Part shown: positions 1-6,404 of the stretch, piece after piece
How the letters are laid out: each line of letters begins with the position of its first letter
Position numbering within the stretch: position 1 is the stretch's first letter
From: Thermoproteota archaeon
GTDB lineage: Archaea; Thermoproteota; Thermoprotei; Thermoproteales; Thermocladiaceae
Length of the DNA: 17,397 nt
Assembly: GCA_013153895.1 (NCBI GenBank)
Contig: JAADDN010000187.1
Coordinates: 1 to 17,397, forward strand
Direction of reading: 5' to 3'
Notes under the pieces: model-generated
What the model saw: the letters and a program-made list of their open reading frames with translations, nothing else
Told to the model about the DNA's origin: nothing
Database searches by the model: none
Made by a program: the position numbers and the translations under genes

Positions 1-156
1 TGGGTGTTTTTCTTTGAAGTGTTTGTATATGTTTGATAGTGTTTTGAATGCGTTTTCTCCTTCTTCTATTTCTTCACCACAAATCTTACATCTATTCCCC
101 TCAACATACTCCTCACGCAAAACCTTAGCAACCTTAGACCAAACCACACGACCCAT
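1..156 (-). CDS. Small zinc-finger protein, partial (3' end beyond the left edge)
   Basis: The minus strand is open from an ATG at 156 to the left edge: 52 codons, with the C-terminus missing. The visible protein starts MGRVVWSKVAKVLREEY. From residue 23 it carries CKICGEEI, and further on the HFKEKH segment, giving a Cys-x2-Cys plus His-x4-His arrangement typical of a small C2H2-like zinc finger. Small single-finger proteins of this kind are common in Crenarchaeota and are usually thought to bind nucleic acid, but no specific function is known to me for this one. Codon use changes sharply near position 85: the first half uses codons ending in G or T, the second half A- and C-rich codons. AT-rich stretches at 180-200 could hold its promoter. 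The ATG is the only convincing start because the frame upstream offers no family-like residues. Confidence 0.6.
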   Translation of the reverse strand, partial: MGRVVWSKVAKVLREEYVEGNRCKICGEEIEEGENAFKTLSNIYKHFKEKHP

Positions 157-312
157 ATCAAGTCCCTGTTACGATCTGTGTATTAGCTTGCTAATTAAGA
201 TGTAGCTGCGTCTCTAGTTACATTCTAGTCATGTATTCTTTCTCTTTTTAAAGTTAGCTTTACGTTACTTTTAGGAGACTGCTGGACTAGTTGGGTATTA
301 GTTTTCTCTTCT

Positions 313-320
313 GATATATT
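313..320 (+). promoter_or_regulatory. TATA box of the METTL5-like methylase gene
   Basis: GATATATT is centred at about 316.5. It lies 19.5 nt before the ATG at 336 but 25.5 nt before an in-frame GTG at 342. Archaeal transcription starts about 26 nt from the TATA centre, so the spacing slightly favours a leaderless mRNA beginning at the GTG. Confidence 0.4.
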
Positions 321-335
321 CAAAGAGAGAGCTAC

Positions 336-956
336 ATGTATGTGAGATCTAAGAAGGATCTCGAAATTATTTTGGAGAATGTTAAACAATTTTCAAGACC
401 GAAGATTGAACTTGAGCAATATATTACAGATTCCTCAATAGTTGCAGAGCTGGTATGGCTATCCTATATGAGAGGAGAGATCACAGATTCAAAGATTCTA
501 GATCTTGGTTGTGGTACAGGTAGGTTTGCTATAGCTTCTGCTCTTCTAGGTGCAAGATTAGTCATATGTCTAGACGTTGATATTGATGCTATTAATGATG
601 CTAAAATGAACATTCTTAACCTAGGAGTTGACTCTATTATAGATCTAGTAGTTGCTGATGCTAGACACCTACCTTTCAAGGGCTCCATATTTGATGTAGT
701 ATTTCAGAATCCTCCATTTGGTATTCAGAGTAGAAGAGGAATGGATATAGAGTTTCTGAAGTCTGCAGTAAAGGCTGGGTCTAGGATATATACCATACAT
801 AAGGCTGAGACCGTGGACTATGTTGTTCGTAAGGTACAGGAGTTTGAGCGTAGGGTATCAGTAATTGGTAAAAGAGTCATTAATATACCGTTAATGTATA
901 GTCACCATAGGAAGAGGATTCATAAAGTTGAGGTAGTGTTACTCTACGTCTATTAG
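336..956 (+). CDS. METTL5-like RNA N6-adenine methylase (COG2263 type)
   Basis: A class I SAM-dependent methyltransferase of 206 aa. SAM-binding motif I is DLGCGTG (residues 56-62), followed by an acidic LDVD strand end (79-82). The amino-methylase signature NPPFG is at 125-129. An NPPF motif together with the N-terminal KKDLEIILE and LEQY segments is typical of the archaeal relatives of METTL5, which methylates one adenine of the small-subunit rRNA in eukaryotes with TRMT112 as partner. An rRNA adenine target here is inferred from the family. The start is either the ATG at 336 or a GTG at 342 (MRSKKDLEII), which is better spaced from the TATA box and closer to typical family N-termini. The stop lies 2 bp from the end of the convergent TldE-like gene. 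I see no Trm112 partner nearby. Confidence 0.85.
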   Translation: MYVRSKKDLEIILENVKQFSRPKIELEQYITDSSIVAELVWLSYMRGEITDSKILDLGCGTGRFAIASALLGARLVICLDVDIDAINDAKMNILNLGVDSIIDLVVADARHLPFKGSIFDVVFQNPPFGIQSRRGMDIEFLKSAVKAGSRIYTIHKAETVDYVVRKVQEFERRVSVIGKRVINIPLMYSHHRKRIHKVEVVLLYVY

Positions 957-958
957 CA

Positions 959-2296
959 TCATGTTACTATGCTTATGAGTCCTCTAGGAACATACATGTA
1001 GGGTAATGTAAAGTTTAGTAGTGTTTCCCTCTCTTTTGTAAACTTTACATCTCTAAGTATCTCATATAGTTTACCTGAGATCATTACACCTTTGACAGGT
1101 TTCTTCTCTCCTTTTCTAATTATCCATGAGCAAGGTGCTGCTACACTAAACTCTCCTGTGACGGGATTACTAGTGTGCGCGCCTTGTACATAGTCTACTA
1201 GTAGTATAGGTTCCTCACTATTATATACTTCGTCCAGCTTTATTGTTCCTGGTAGTATCTCTATGTTAGTGTATGATATACCTGGCATTGATGAGTATCC
1301 TCCTCTAAAACCATTTCCTGTACTATCCATATCTATCATAGATCCCCAATATATGTTCGATATTACTCCTTTAAGAACACCATTCTCTATGAGCACGTTT
1401 CTTCTTGTAGGAACACCCTCATCATCAAATGGAGCACTTGAGAGTCCTCCAGGTACTATTGCATCATCTATCAACGTGAGCTCTCTTGAAAATAGTTCTT
1501 GCCCTATCTTATCTATGAAGGGACTCATCTTTAATGCAAAACTACTTGCAGTTAACATAGGTTTTATAGTGTTAGATAATAATTCTGAGAGTGCTTTAGT
1601 AGTTAAGACCACGCTTAAACTCTTTTCCTCTATCTTAATAGGATCTAGCAGACTTTGAGCTTTCTCTTTAGCTTTCTCGTAGACTTCTACGAGATCTACT
1701 AACCTTGTCTTACTGTAATCTGCCTCGTATACTCCTGGAGTAACGTATGATCCTTTTCTTGCATTAACCTCTATAAATGCTATAGACGTTGTCTCACTAT
1801 ATGTTGCTTCTACACCTTCACTATTTAATAGAAATATTTTGGAAAATGATGTACCTATCTCAGCTACCCAGAAGCTAAATACTTGCTTATCCTTTTCATA
1901 CTCCTTAAGAAACTTATTAACGTTATCTAACACGTTGTCTATAGTCGTGTTCTCAAGCTCTGGACTATATATGTCAGGTACATTAGGAAACTTTCCTGGA
2001 TGTGGTAGTCCTCTCCATTTGTCTACTCTTGAACATATTCGTGCTATCTTACATGCTTTTTCTACTAGATCTACAGGACTCTCACTTATCTTGCTAGTAT
2101 ATACGAATCCTACTCTCTTATCTACTATAACTCTCAGTCCTAGTCCTTTCTCCTCTGTTACAGATGCTGTCTGGAACCTTCCTTCTCTACATTCTGCAGA
2201 TATCTCTCTAGAATATTCACAATATACATCTCCTTCAATTCCTCTATCTCTGAGAACCTTGAGCACACGATATGCAAGATCTACAACATCATCCAT
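959..2296 (-). CDS. TldE/PmbA-type protein (TldD-TldE protease system)
   Basis: A 445-aa member of the TldD/PmbA (peptidase U62) family, with the usual length and layout. The N-terminal half has the SREISAECREGRFQTASV stretch (29-46) and GLGLRVIVDKRVGFVYTS (51-68). The C-terminal half has DDEGVPTRRNVLIENGVLKG (291-310) and GAHTSNPVTGEFSVAA (372-387). TldD subunits carry a metal-binding HExxxH motif. None is present here, so this is the non-catalytic TldE/PmbA partner. In the known complex, TldD and TldE form a barrel that degrades unfolded peptides and processes some peptide natural products. No tldD gene is in the window. The upstream neighbour on the same strand, a 266-aa unknown, ends 32 bp before this ATG, so they are probably co-transcribed. 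A GTGAG sequence about 8 nt before the ATG could act as a weak ribosome binding site. Confidence 0.88.
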   Translation of the reverse strand: MDDVVDLAYRVLKVLRDRGIEGDVYCEYSREISAECREGRFQTASVTEEKGLGLRVIVDKRVGFVYTSKISESPVDLVEKACKIARICSRVDKWRGLPHPGKFPNVPDIYSPELENTTIDNVLDNVNKFLKEYEKDKQVFSFWVAEIGTSFSKIFLLNSEGVEATYSETTSIAFIEVNARKGSYVTPGVYEADYSKTRLVDLVEVYEKAKEKAQSLLDPIKIEEKSLSVVLTTKALSELLSNTIKPMLTASSFALKMSPFIDKIGQELFSRELTLIDDAIVPGGLSSAPFDDEGVPTRRNVLIENGVLKGVISNIYWGSMIDMDSTGNGFRGGYSSMPGISYTNIEILPGTIKLDEVYNSEEPILLVDYVQGAHTSNPVTGEFSVAAPCSWIIRKGEKKPVKGVMISGKLYEILRDVKFTKERETLLNFTLPYMYVPRGLISIVT

Positions 2297-2328
2297 GATC
2301 TATCTCACAGTACTATGATATGCTAGTA

Positions 2329-3129
2329 CTAAAGTATTTTTACTAGCTTAGATTTAAGGCGAAGTAGAACCTTCAGAAGATCTAGAGCAACATCAGTCTT
2401 ATCTATAACATGACTATTAAGCTCATGTATGATCATCTCTACTATCTCAAAGAGAGGTCTCACAATTAGGCTTCTTAGGCATCTATAAAAGTCTTCTGAT
2501 AAGATAATACTTGGATTAATGATTAAAGCTCTTGCAAGAGGTTCAGAAAAGATCATTGGTACTAGATCACATACCATATAATCGATAGAGTACAAGACAT
2601 CTATCAATTCTCTATCCTCTCTCACAGCTTTAGCAAATCTCAGCACAGTCTTCTTCAAGCTTCCTCTAGTCATATTATCGATCACTAGATTACCAATACA
2701 TGCTCCAAGTGGTCTTAATGATGATGAGAAACAGGCTACATAGCTCATTATAGCGTCCTCCCACATGTTCTTAGGCTTATAATGAATATTGTATAAGAAC
2801 TCTTGAGTAAACTCTCTCGTAACTTTGTTAATAAATCTCTTAACATTTCTCAGATAGTACTCATATTCTCTACAGAGAGAATCTAGGTACCTATGATCAA
2901 CTATGATTGCAAAGTTCTCATGATCTGGCCTCACTGGTCTAGCAATGTCCTCTACAGTATCTATCCTTAAAGTAAGTGTATCAACTCCCATGTACGTGCA
3001 TATCACATCAATATAGTTATCTAACATGCTGACAAGCTGACTCACAGGTTCAGCGCTATTAACCTCGTTCATCTCGTCACACAGCCTGGGCTCATCATCT
3101 GTATTGCTTCTCTGTATGTTCTTTATCAC
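2329..3129 (-). CDS. Unrecognised 266-aa helical protein
   Basis: I do not recognise this family. The protein reads from a GTG at 3129 and is preceded by a purine-rich GAGGAGA sequence 4-5 nt upstream that can serve as ribosome binding site. The first 30 residues are acidic and polar and probably disordered. The rest looks almost entirely helical, with charged and hydrophobic residues alternating and no clear membrane segment. Five of its seven cysteines are in the C-terminal two thirds. No nucleotide-binding loop, metal motif or zinc finger is visible. It is divergent from prs and shares an AT-rich TATA-like element with it; downstream on the same strand lies the TldE-like gene, 32 bp away. 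That arrangement suggests a two-gene unit with tldE, but gives no function. Codon use matches its neighbours, so I see no sign of recent transfer. Confidence 0.7.
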   Translation of the reverse strand: MIKNIQRSNTDDEPRLCDEMNEVNSAEPVSQLVSMLDNYIDVICTYMGVDTLTLRIDTVEDIARPVRPDHENFAIIVDHRYLDSLCREYEYYLRNVKRFINKVTREFTQEFLYNIHYKPKNMWEDAIMSYVACFSSSLRPLGACIGNLVIDNMTRGSLKKTVLRFAKAVREDRELIDVLYSIDYMVCDLVPMIFSEPLARALIINPSIILSEDFYRCLRSLIVRPLFEIVEMIIHELNSHVIDKTDVALDLLKVLLRLKSKLVKIL

Positions 3130-3160
3130 TGTTTCTCCTCTAGTTCTCTCTTAGGATCAA

Positions 3161-3169
3161 GTTAAATAC
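3161..3169. promoter_or_regulatory. TATA element between prs and the divergent 266-aa gene
   Basis: GTTAAATAC on the plus strand (GTATTTAAC on the minus strand) is centred at about 3165. It lies 26 nt before the GTG start of prs, which fits a leaderless prs mRNA. Read in the other direction it is about 36 nt before the GTG at 3129, leaving a leader of about 10 nt that contains GAGGAG. Confidence 0.5.
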
Positions 3170-3190
3170 TTCTCTACGTGATATTTCTAT

Positions 3191-4075
3191 GTGACCCTTA
3201 TATTAACCTTCCCTGACTCATCTGAGAGAGGTAGAAAGCTAGCGGATGCGATGGGAATTGAAAGTGTGCCTGTAGAGTATAAGATGTTTCCAGATGGTGA
3301 GGATTATGTTAGAGTACCTGTAGAGGTTAAGGATAGAGATGTAATAGTTCTATCTGACCTATATCCCGAGCAAGATAGAAAGATATTTCGAACATTATTA
3401 CTCATAGATGCTTTAAGAGATCTAGGAGCAAGAAGAATATTCCTAGTATGTCCATATCTAGCATATTCTAGACAGGATAGAAGGTTCAGAGATGGAGAAG
3501 CTATTAGTCTCAAGACTCTAGTAAAAGTTTTTGAGGATCTAGGAGCAGACTATATAGTGACGGTAGATGTTCATAAACCTCAAGCATTCTACGGATCAAA
3601 AGCAAAATGCATAAATGTGGAACCATTTGAGAAGTATGCAAGATACGTGAGAGAGAACATAGGTGATGATGTGATAGTTCTCAGTCCTGACATAGGATCA
3701 TTATGGAGAGCTGAGAAGATAGCTAAGATCTTAGGAACATCATACGACTATTTTGAGAAGTATAGGGATAGAGTTACAGGTCAGATAACTATGAGACCTA
3801 GACAAGTAGATGTACGTGATAGAAAGGTCTTGATCATCGATGATATAATAGCTACTGGAGGAACTATAAGGGAAGCAACTAAGATACTTAAGAATATGGG
3901 TGCGAGAGAGATTCATGTTATTGCAACTCACTGTCAATTTCTGAACAATGCTGATAAGAAGATAATTGATGAAGGAGTAAAATCAATAATGTGTAGTGAC
4001 ACTATAGAGTGTAATCATAGTAAGATAACAATATTCGACATAATAGCTGAACACTTACGTAAACTGATAACATGA
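3191..4075 (+). CDS. prs: Ribose-phosphate pyrophosphokinase (PRPP synthetase)
   Basis: Makes phosphoribosyl pyrophosphate from ribose 5-phosphate and ATP, the precursor for nucleotides, histidine and tryptophan. The 294-aa length is normal for archaeal enzymes. Visible motifs are FPDGEDYVR (33-41), the catalytic-loop region YSRQDRRFRDGE (92-103), the metal-binding VDVHKPQ segment (125-131) and the PRPP-binding loop VLIIDDIIATGGT (213-225). The start is a GTG at 3191; the ATG two bases earlier is out of frame and stops at once. A TATA element centred 26 nt upstream indicates a leaderless transcript. The stop codon overlaps the rnhB start by 4 bp (ATGA), so the two are translated from one mRNA. 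Confidence 0.96.
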   Translation: MTLILTFPDSSERGRKLADAMGIESVPVEYKMFPDGEDYVRVPVEVKDRDVIVLSDLYPEQDRKIFRTLLLIDALRDLGARRIFLVCPYLAYSRQDRRFRDGEAISLKTLVKVFEDLGADYIVTVDVHKPQAFYGSKAKCINVEPFEKYARYVRENIGDDVIVLSPDIGSLWRAEKIAKILGTSYDYFEKYRDRVTGQITMRPRQVDVRDRKVLIIDDIIATGGTIREATKILKNMGAREIHVIATHCQFLNNADKKIIDEGVKSIMCSDTIECNHSKITIFDIIAEHLRKLIT

Positions 4076-4746
4076 GCAGCATAGTCTGTGGAGTAGATGA
4101 AGCCGGTAGAGGACCTGTAATAGGACCTATGGTCATAGCTGTAGCATGTATAGAGGAGGAGAATGTAGGAAAACTAAGTGAGATAGGTGTTAAAGATTCA
4201 AAAGAGCTTAGTAGAGCACAAAGACAGATATTATATGAAAAGCTTAGAAGGATATTAATATTTCATGACTATGTCATAGTTAGCCCGGAAGAGATTGATA
4301 AATATGTACGTGAGAATAAGTTAAACATTCTTGAGCTAGAGAAGATCAAGGAGCTTGTGAAGAAGGTTTTAGAGAGGTTCCCAGATAAGAGGATCATTAT
4401 CTATGTTGACTCTCCAGATGTCAAAGCTGAGAGGTTTGAGAAAATGTTGAAGAATAGTCTCAGTAGTGATAGGGTGGAGATATATGCTAGACATAGAGCT
4501 GATGCAACGATACCTATAGTATCTGCTGCAAGCATAATAGCTAAATATGTTAGAGATAGAGAGATAGAGAAGTTGAAGCTGAGGTATGGAGATTTTGGTA
4601 GTGGTTATCCTAGTGATCCTAGGACGATAAGGTTCTTAATATCATACATCTCTAGACATGGTGAACCTCCACCAATAGCGAGGAAGACTTGGAGAACCTG
4701 TAAGAACATTATTAGAGAGTTGAAGAAGGGTAAGCTATTTGAGTGA
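4072..4746 (+). CDS. rnhB: Ribonuclease HII
   Basis: Cleaves the RNA strand of RNA-DNA hybrids and incises at single ribonucleotides in DNA, for primer removal and ribonucleotide excision repair. The 224-aa length is typical for archaeal enzymes. The N-terminal GVDEAGRGPVIGP motif holds the catalytic pair Asp9-Glu10. Asp113 (YVDSPD) and Asp144 in RADATIPIVSAASIIAKYVRD complete the four acidic residues. The GSGYPSDPRT loop near residues 176-185 is also conserved. The ATG overlaps the prs stop by 4 bp, showing translational coupling. A C/D box sRNA begins about 20 nt after its stop and may be processed from the same transcript. Confidence 0.96.
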   Translation: MSSIVCGVDEAGRGPVIGPMVIAVACIEEENVGKLSEIGVKDSKELSRAQRQILYEKLRRILIFHDYVIVSPEEIDKYVRENKLNILELEKIKELVKKVLERFPDKRIIIYVDSPDVKAERFEKMLKNSLSSDRVEIYARHRADATIPIVSAASIIAKYVRDREIEKLKLRYGDFGSGYPSDPRTIRFLISYISRHGEPPPIARKTWRTCKNIIRELKKGKLFE

Positions 4747-4760
4747 GAATGCACTAACTA

Positions 4761-4820
4761 GCTTGTTGATGAAGGTCTACAGCTCTGACTTGATGAAGAT
4801 AAAGGTCGGGTCTGACTATT
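4761..4820 (+). ncRNA. C/D box guide sRNA, candidate 1
   Basis: The box order and spacing of an archaeal C/D sRNA are present. C box TTGATGA is at 4766-4772, a 12-nt guide at 4773-4784, D' box CTGA at 4785-4788, C' box TGATGA at 4791-4796, a 15-nt guide at 4797-4811 and D box CTGA at 4812-4815. The D'-C' spacer is only 2 nt, as in compact archaeal guides. The first base of the C box is T rather than a purine, which lowers confidence slightly. By the D+5 rule both guides would direct 2'-O-methylation of a G: the G opposite C4780 and the G opposite C4807. I could not assign an rRNA or tRNA target from memory. The RNA lies between the convergent rnhB and MazG-like genes and just touches the 3' end of the latter. 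No separate promoter is clear. L7Ae, Nop5 and fibrillarin would be the partners. Confidence 0.72.
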
Positions 4821-5121
4821 CTCCTAACTCTATTATTATTCCCTCGTTGAATCCGCCTCTCTCAATTCTCTTGACTTCCTTCTGCTTAAGAACATCATCG
4901 AGCGAGAATCCATCTAGTCTAAGTATTGTCTCTATGACTTCGAGAACATCTGCAGCCTCTTCTGGACTAGGATTTCTAATAAACTCCTCAACCTCCTCTC
5001 TCAACTTCTCTAGAAGCAGAAGCTTGAGCCTCTCTCTATCTCTCACCTTCTCAACTATTCTGAACACTTTACCTTCTCTCTCAAGTAGTTCAGGTATCTT
5101 ATCTCTCACGAGCTTCTTCAC
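4816..5121 (-). CDS. MazG-like NTP pyrophosphatase (COG4997 type)
   Basis: A 101-aa all-alpha NTP pyrophosphatase-like protein. It opens with KKLVRDKIPELLE, a hallmark of the small archaeal and bacterial COG4997 group. The metal-binding acidic residues are visible as EEVEE (42-46) and ExxD (Glu55, Asp58). Relatives hydrolyse non-canonical or excess nucleoside triphosphates (house-cleaning) or act like phosphoribosyl-ATP pyrophosphohydrolase; the exact substrate is not known. The start is a GTG at 5121, about 26 nt from a TATA element that it appears to share with the divergent rpl22 gene, so its mRNA is probably leaderless. Its 3' end meets the D box of sRNA candidate 1 on the other strand. 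Confidence 0.85.
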   Translation of the reverse strand: MKKLVRDKIPELLEREGKVFRIVEKVRDRERLKLLLLEKLREEVEEFIRNPSPEEAADVLEVIETILRLDGFSLDDVLKQKEVKRIERGGFNEGIIIELGE

Positions 5122-5142
5122 GCTTCTACTAGTCTCAAAATA

Positions 5143-5151
5143 CTTATATAG
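5143..5151. promoter_or_regulatory. Shared TATA element between rpl22 and the MazG-like gene
   Basis: CTTATATAG is centred at 5147, 25 nt before the rpl22 ATG (5172) and 26 nt before the GTG of the MazG-like gene (5121). The TATATA core reads the same on both strands. It is the only TATA-like sequence in the 50-bp spacer, so one element probably serves both leaderless transcripts. Confidence 0.6.
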
Positions 5152-5171
5152 CCTAGCTAGGCTAATCCTCG

Positions 5172-5723
5172 ATGCCTCGATGGCACTGGTCTGTCACTGA
5201 TGAGGATATAATAGAGATGGCATTTAGAAAATTTGGAGTTAGGGTTAATCCTGAGCAGGTAGTTAAGGCTGCTGGAAGAGAGTATAGGATAAGCTGGAAG
5301 AAGGCTATAGAGACTGCAAGATTCATAAAGTACATGACTATCAAGCAGGCAGAGTGGTATCTTGAGCAGGTAATTAAACTGAAGATGCCTATACCAATAA
5401 GAACATTCAAGAAGAAGCAGGCACACCATACAACACCATGGGAAGGATGGCCAGTAGCTAAGTGGCCTGTCAAGGTAGCTAAAGCATTTCTAGAAGTACT
5501 TAAGAATCTCGAGAACAATGCAATATATAAGGGACTGAACGTTGATAGAGTAGTAATAGTTCACGCAGCAACACATAAGGGAAGAAAGATATGGAACTAC
5601 ATGCCTAGAGCATTCGGAAGATCAACACCATGGGTACAGGACACAGTACACATAGAGCTAGCAGGTGTAGAGCTTCCAGCTGAGAATGTTCCAAAGAGAA
5701 TAAGACTAGTACCAATAAAGTGA
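5172..5723 (+). CDS. rpl22: Large ribosomal subunit protein uL22
   Basis: uL22 binds 23S rRNA and lines the peptide exit tunnel with its long beta hairpin. The 183-aa protein has the archaeal N-terminus (MPRWHWSVTDED) and the family core SWKKAIETARFIKYMTIKQAEWYLE. The basic hairpin loop HKGRKIWNYMPRAFGRSTPW is followed by the HIELAGVE strand. In most archaea this gene lies in the S10 cluster between rps19 and rps3; here no ribosomal protein gene adjoins it. A TATA element 25 nt upstream of the ATG predicts a leaderless mRNA. The TGA stop is part of the C box (GTGATGA) of a C/D sRNA, so gene and sRNA share bases and probably a transcript. Confidence 0.97.
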   Translation: MPRWHWSVTDEDIIEMAFRKFGVRVNPEQVVKAAGREYRISWKKAIETARFIKYMTIKQAEWYLEQVIKLKMPIPIRTFKKKQAHHTTPWEGWPVAKWPVKVAKAFLEVLKNLENNAIYKGLNVDRVVIVHAATHKGRKIWNYMPRAFGRSTPWVQDTVHIELAGVELPAENVPKRIRLVPIK

Positions 5724-5774
5724 TGAATCAGGCTCTTACTGAGAACTGATGAAGTTCTTTTCAAGCTGACTTAA
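5715..5774 (+). ncRNA. C/D box guide sRNA, candidate 2 (double 23S rRNA guide)
   Basis: All four boxes are canonical: C GTGATGA 5720-5726, D' CTGA 5739-5742, C' TGATGA 5747-5752 and D CTGA 5766-5769. The guides are 12 and 13 nt and the D'-C' spacer is 4 nt. The complement of the D guide contains UGAAAAGAAC and that of the D' guide AAGAGCCUGA. From memory, both occur in the conserved domain I segment of archaeal 23S rRNA, about 30 nt apart (E. coli region about 460-500). The D+5 rule then points to the A in UGA and the A after AAG. The C box contains the rpl22 stop codon, and the D end overlaps the 3' end of the convergent methyltransferase gene, so the RNA is probably cut out of the rpl22 mRNA. 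Confidence 0.82.
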
Positions 5775-6372
5775 CAAAAAGAAAACACCTAAACCCACAA
5801 TCATCTCCAACACACAGAGCCGATCTACATTCAACAATATTGAAACCATTCCTCATAAATAGAGAAACAAGTTCACCACCTGTAAGTAACCTAGCATGAG
5901 TATAGAAGACTGATGATCCTGTAATCTTCTTCTCAACATACTTTCTACCAATCCAGGACTCTCTAGGAACTATACATACTAGAACCTTTGAACTATCTTT
6001 CAAACACCTATAACATTCCTTCACAACCCTCTCATAATCATCTACAAAGCATATAGTGACTATTATCATTACATAGTTAAGACATTTATCACGTAGTGGC
6101 AACATCTCTCCAATAGAATTTATAACATCTATATCATACCTACTCTTACATACTTTACACATAGTGAACGACGCATCAATACCTATACAGTATCTTCTCA
6201 GTTTTGTGAAGTAGCAGGTTCCTGAGCCTATCTCGACACCTCTCCCATCAAGATTAAATGATTGAACTAGATTCTCCTCTTCTAAAGCAAGATCAATATT
6301 TTTAAGATACCAGCTATCATATTTATCTACATTTTTATCAAATATGTCTATTATGCTTCTGATTTTATCCAC
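5761..6372 (-). CDS. Cysteine-rich class I SAM-dependent methyltransferase
   Basis: A 203-aa protein with a Methyltransf_11/UbiE-like fold. Motif I is GVEIGSGTCYF (45-55), the acidic strand-2 end is GIDAS (64-68), motif II-like GEMLPLRD is at 88-95, and RCLKDSSKVLVCIVPRESW (122-140) resembles the strand after the CLKPGG turn. The substrate cannot be told; small molecule or protein are both possible. It has 13 cysteines (about 6%), including MCKVC and ECYRC, far more than usual; these could form intracellular disulfides or bind metal. The start is a GTG at 6372, about 27 nt from a TATA-like sequence, so the mRNA is probably leaderless. Candidate sRNA 3 lies just upstream on the same strand, and the 3' end overlaps candidate sRNA 2. 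Confidence 0.8.
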   Translation of the reverse strand: MDKIRSIIDIFDKNVDKYDSWYLKNIDLALEEENLVQSFNLDGRGVEIGSGTCYFTKLRRYCIGIDASFTMCKVCKSRYDIDVINSIGEMLPLRDKCLNYVMIIVTICFVDDYERVVKECYRCLKDSSKVLVCIVPRESWIGRKYVEKKITGSSVFYTHARLLTGGELVSLFMRNGFNIVECRSALCVGDDCGFRCFLFVKSA

Positions 6373-6393
6373 GTACTATGTAGTTAATGATGA

Positions 6394-6404
6394 CAATATT
6401 AATG
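6394..6404 (-). promoter_or_regulatory. TATA box of the cysteine-rich methyltransferase gene
   Basis: ATTAATATTG on the minus strand is centred at about 6399, 27 nt before the GTG start at 6372. It sits immediately after the D box of sRNA candidate 3, so the guide RNA and the gene could be separate transcripts or one readthrough unit. Confidence 0.5.

Noticed and set aside
14..205. Open frame of 63 codons on the plus strand at the left edge
   Set aside because: It is antisense to the zinc-finger gene, whose minus-strand protein has a clear cysteine-histidine motif; the plus-strand protein is low-complexity and serine-rich.
1839..2318. Open frame of 159 codons on the plus strand inside the TldE-like gene
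   Set aside because: It is an antisense shadow rich in serine and leucine with no family resemblance, fully covered by the conserved TldE-like coding sequence.
3662..3686. GTGATGA followed by CTGA inside prs
   Set aside because: The spacing is 17 nt, no C'/D pair follows, and the bases are explained by the conserved coding sequence GDDVIVLSPD.
4739..5200. Open frame of 153 codons on the plus strand over the MazG-like gene
   Set aside because: The opposite strand encodes a recognisable MazG-like protein. The plus-strand product is serine/leucine-rich shadow sequence, and the sRNA explains its beginning.
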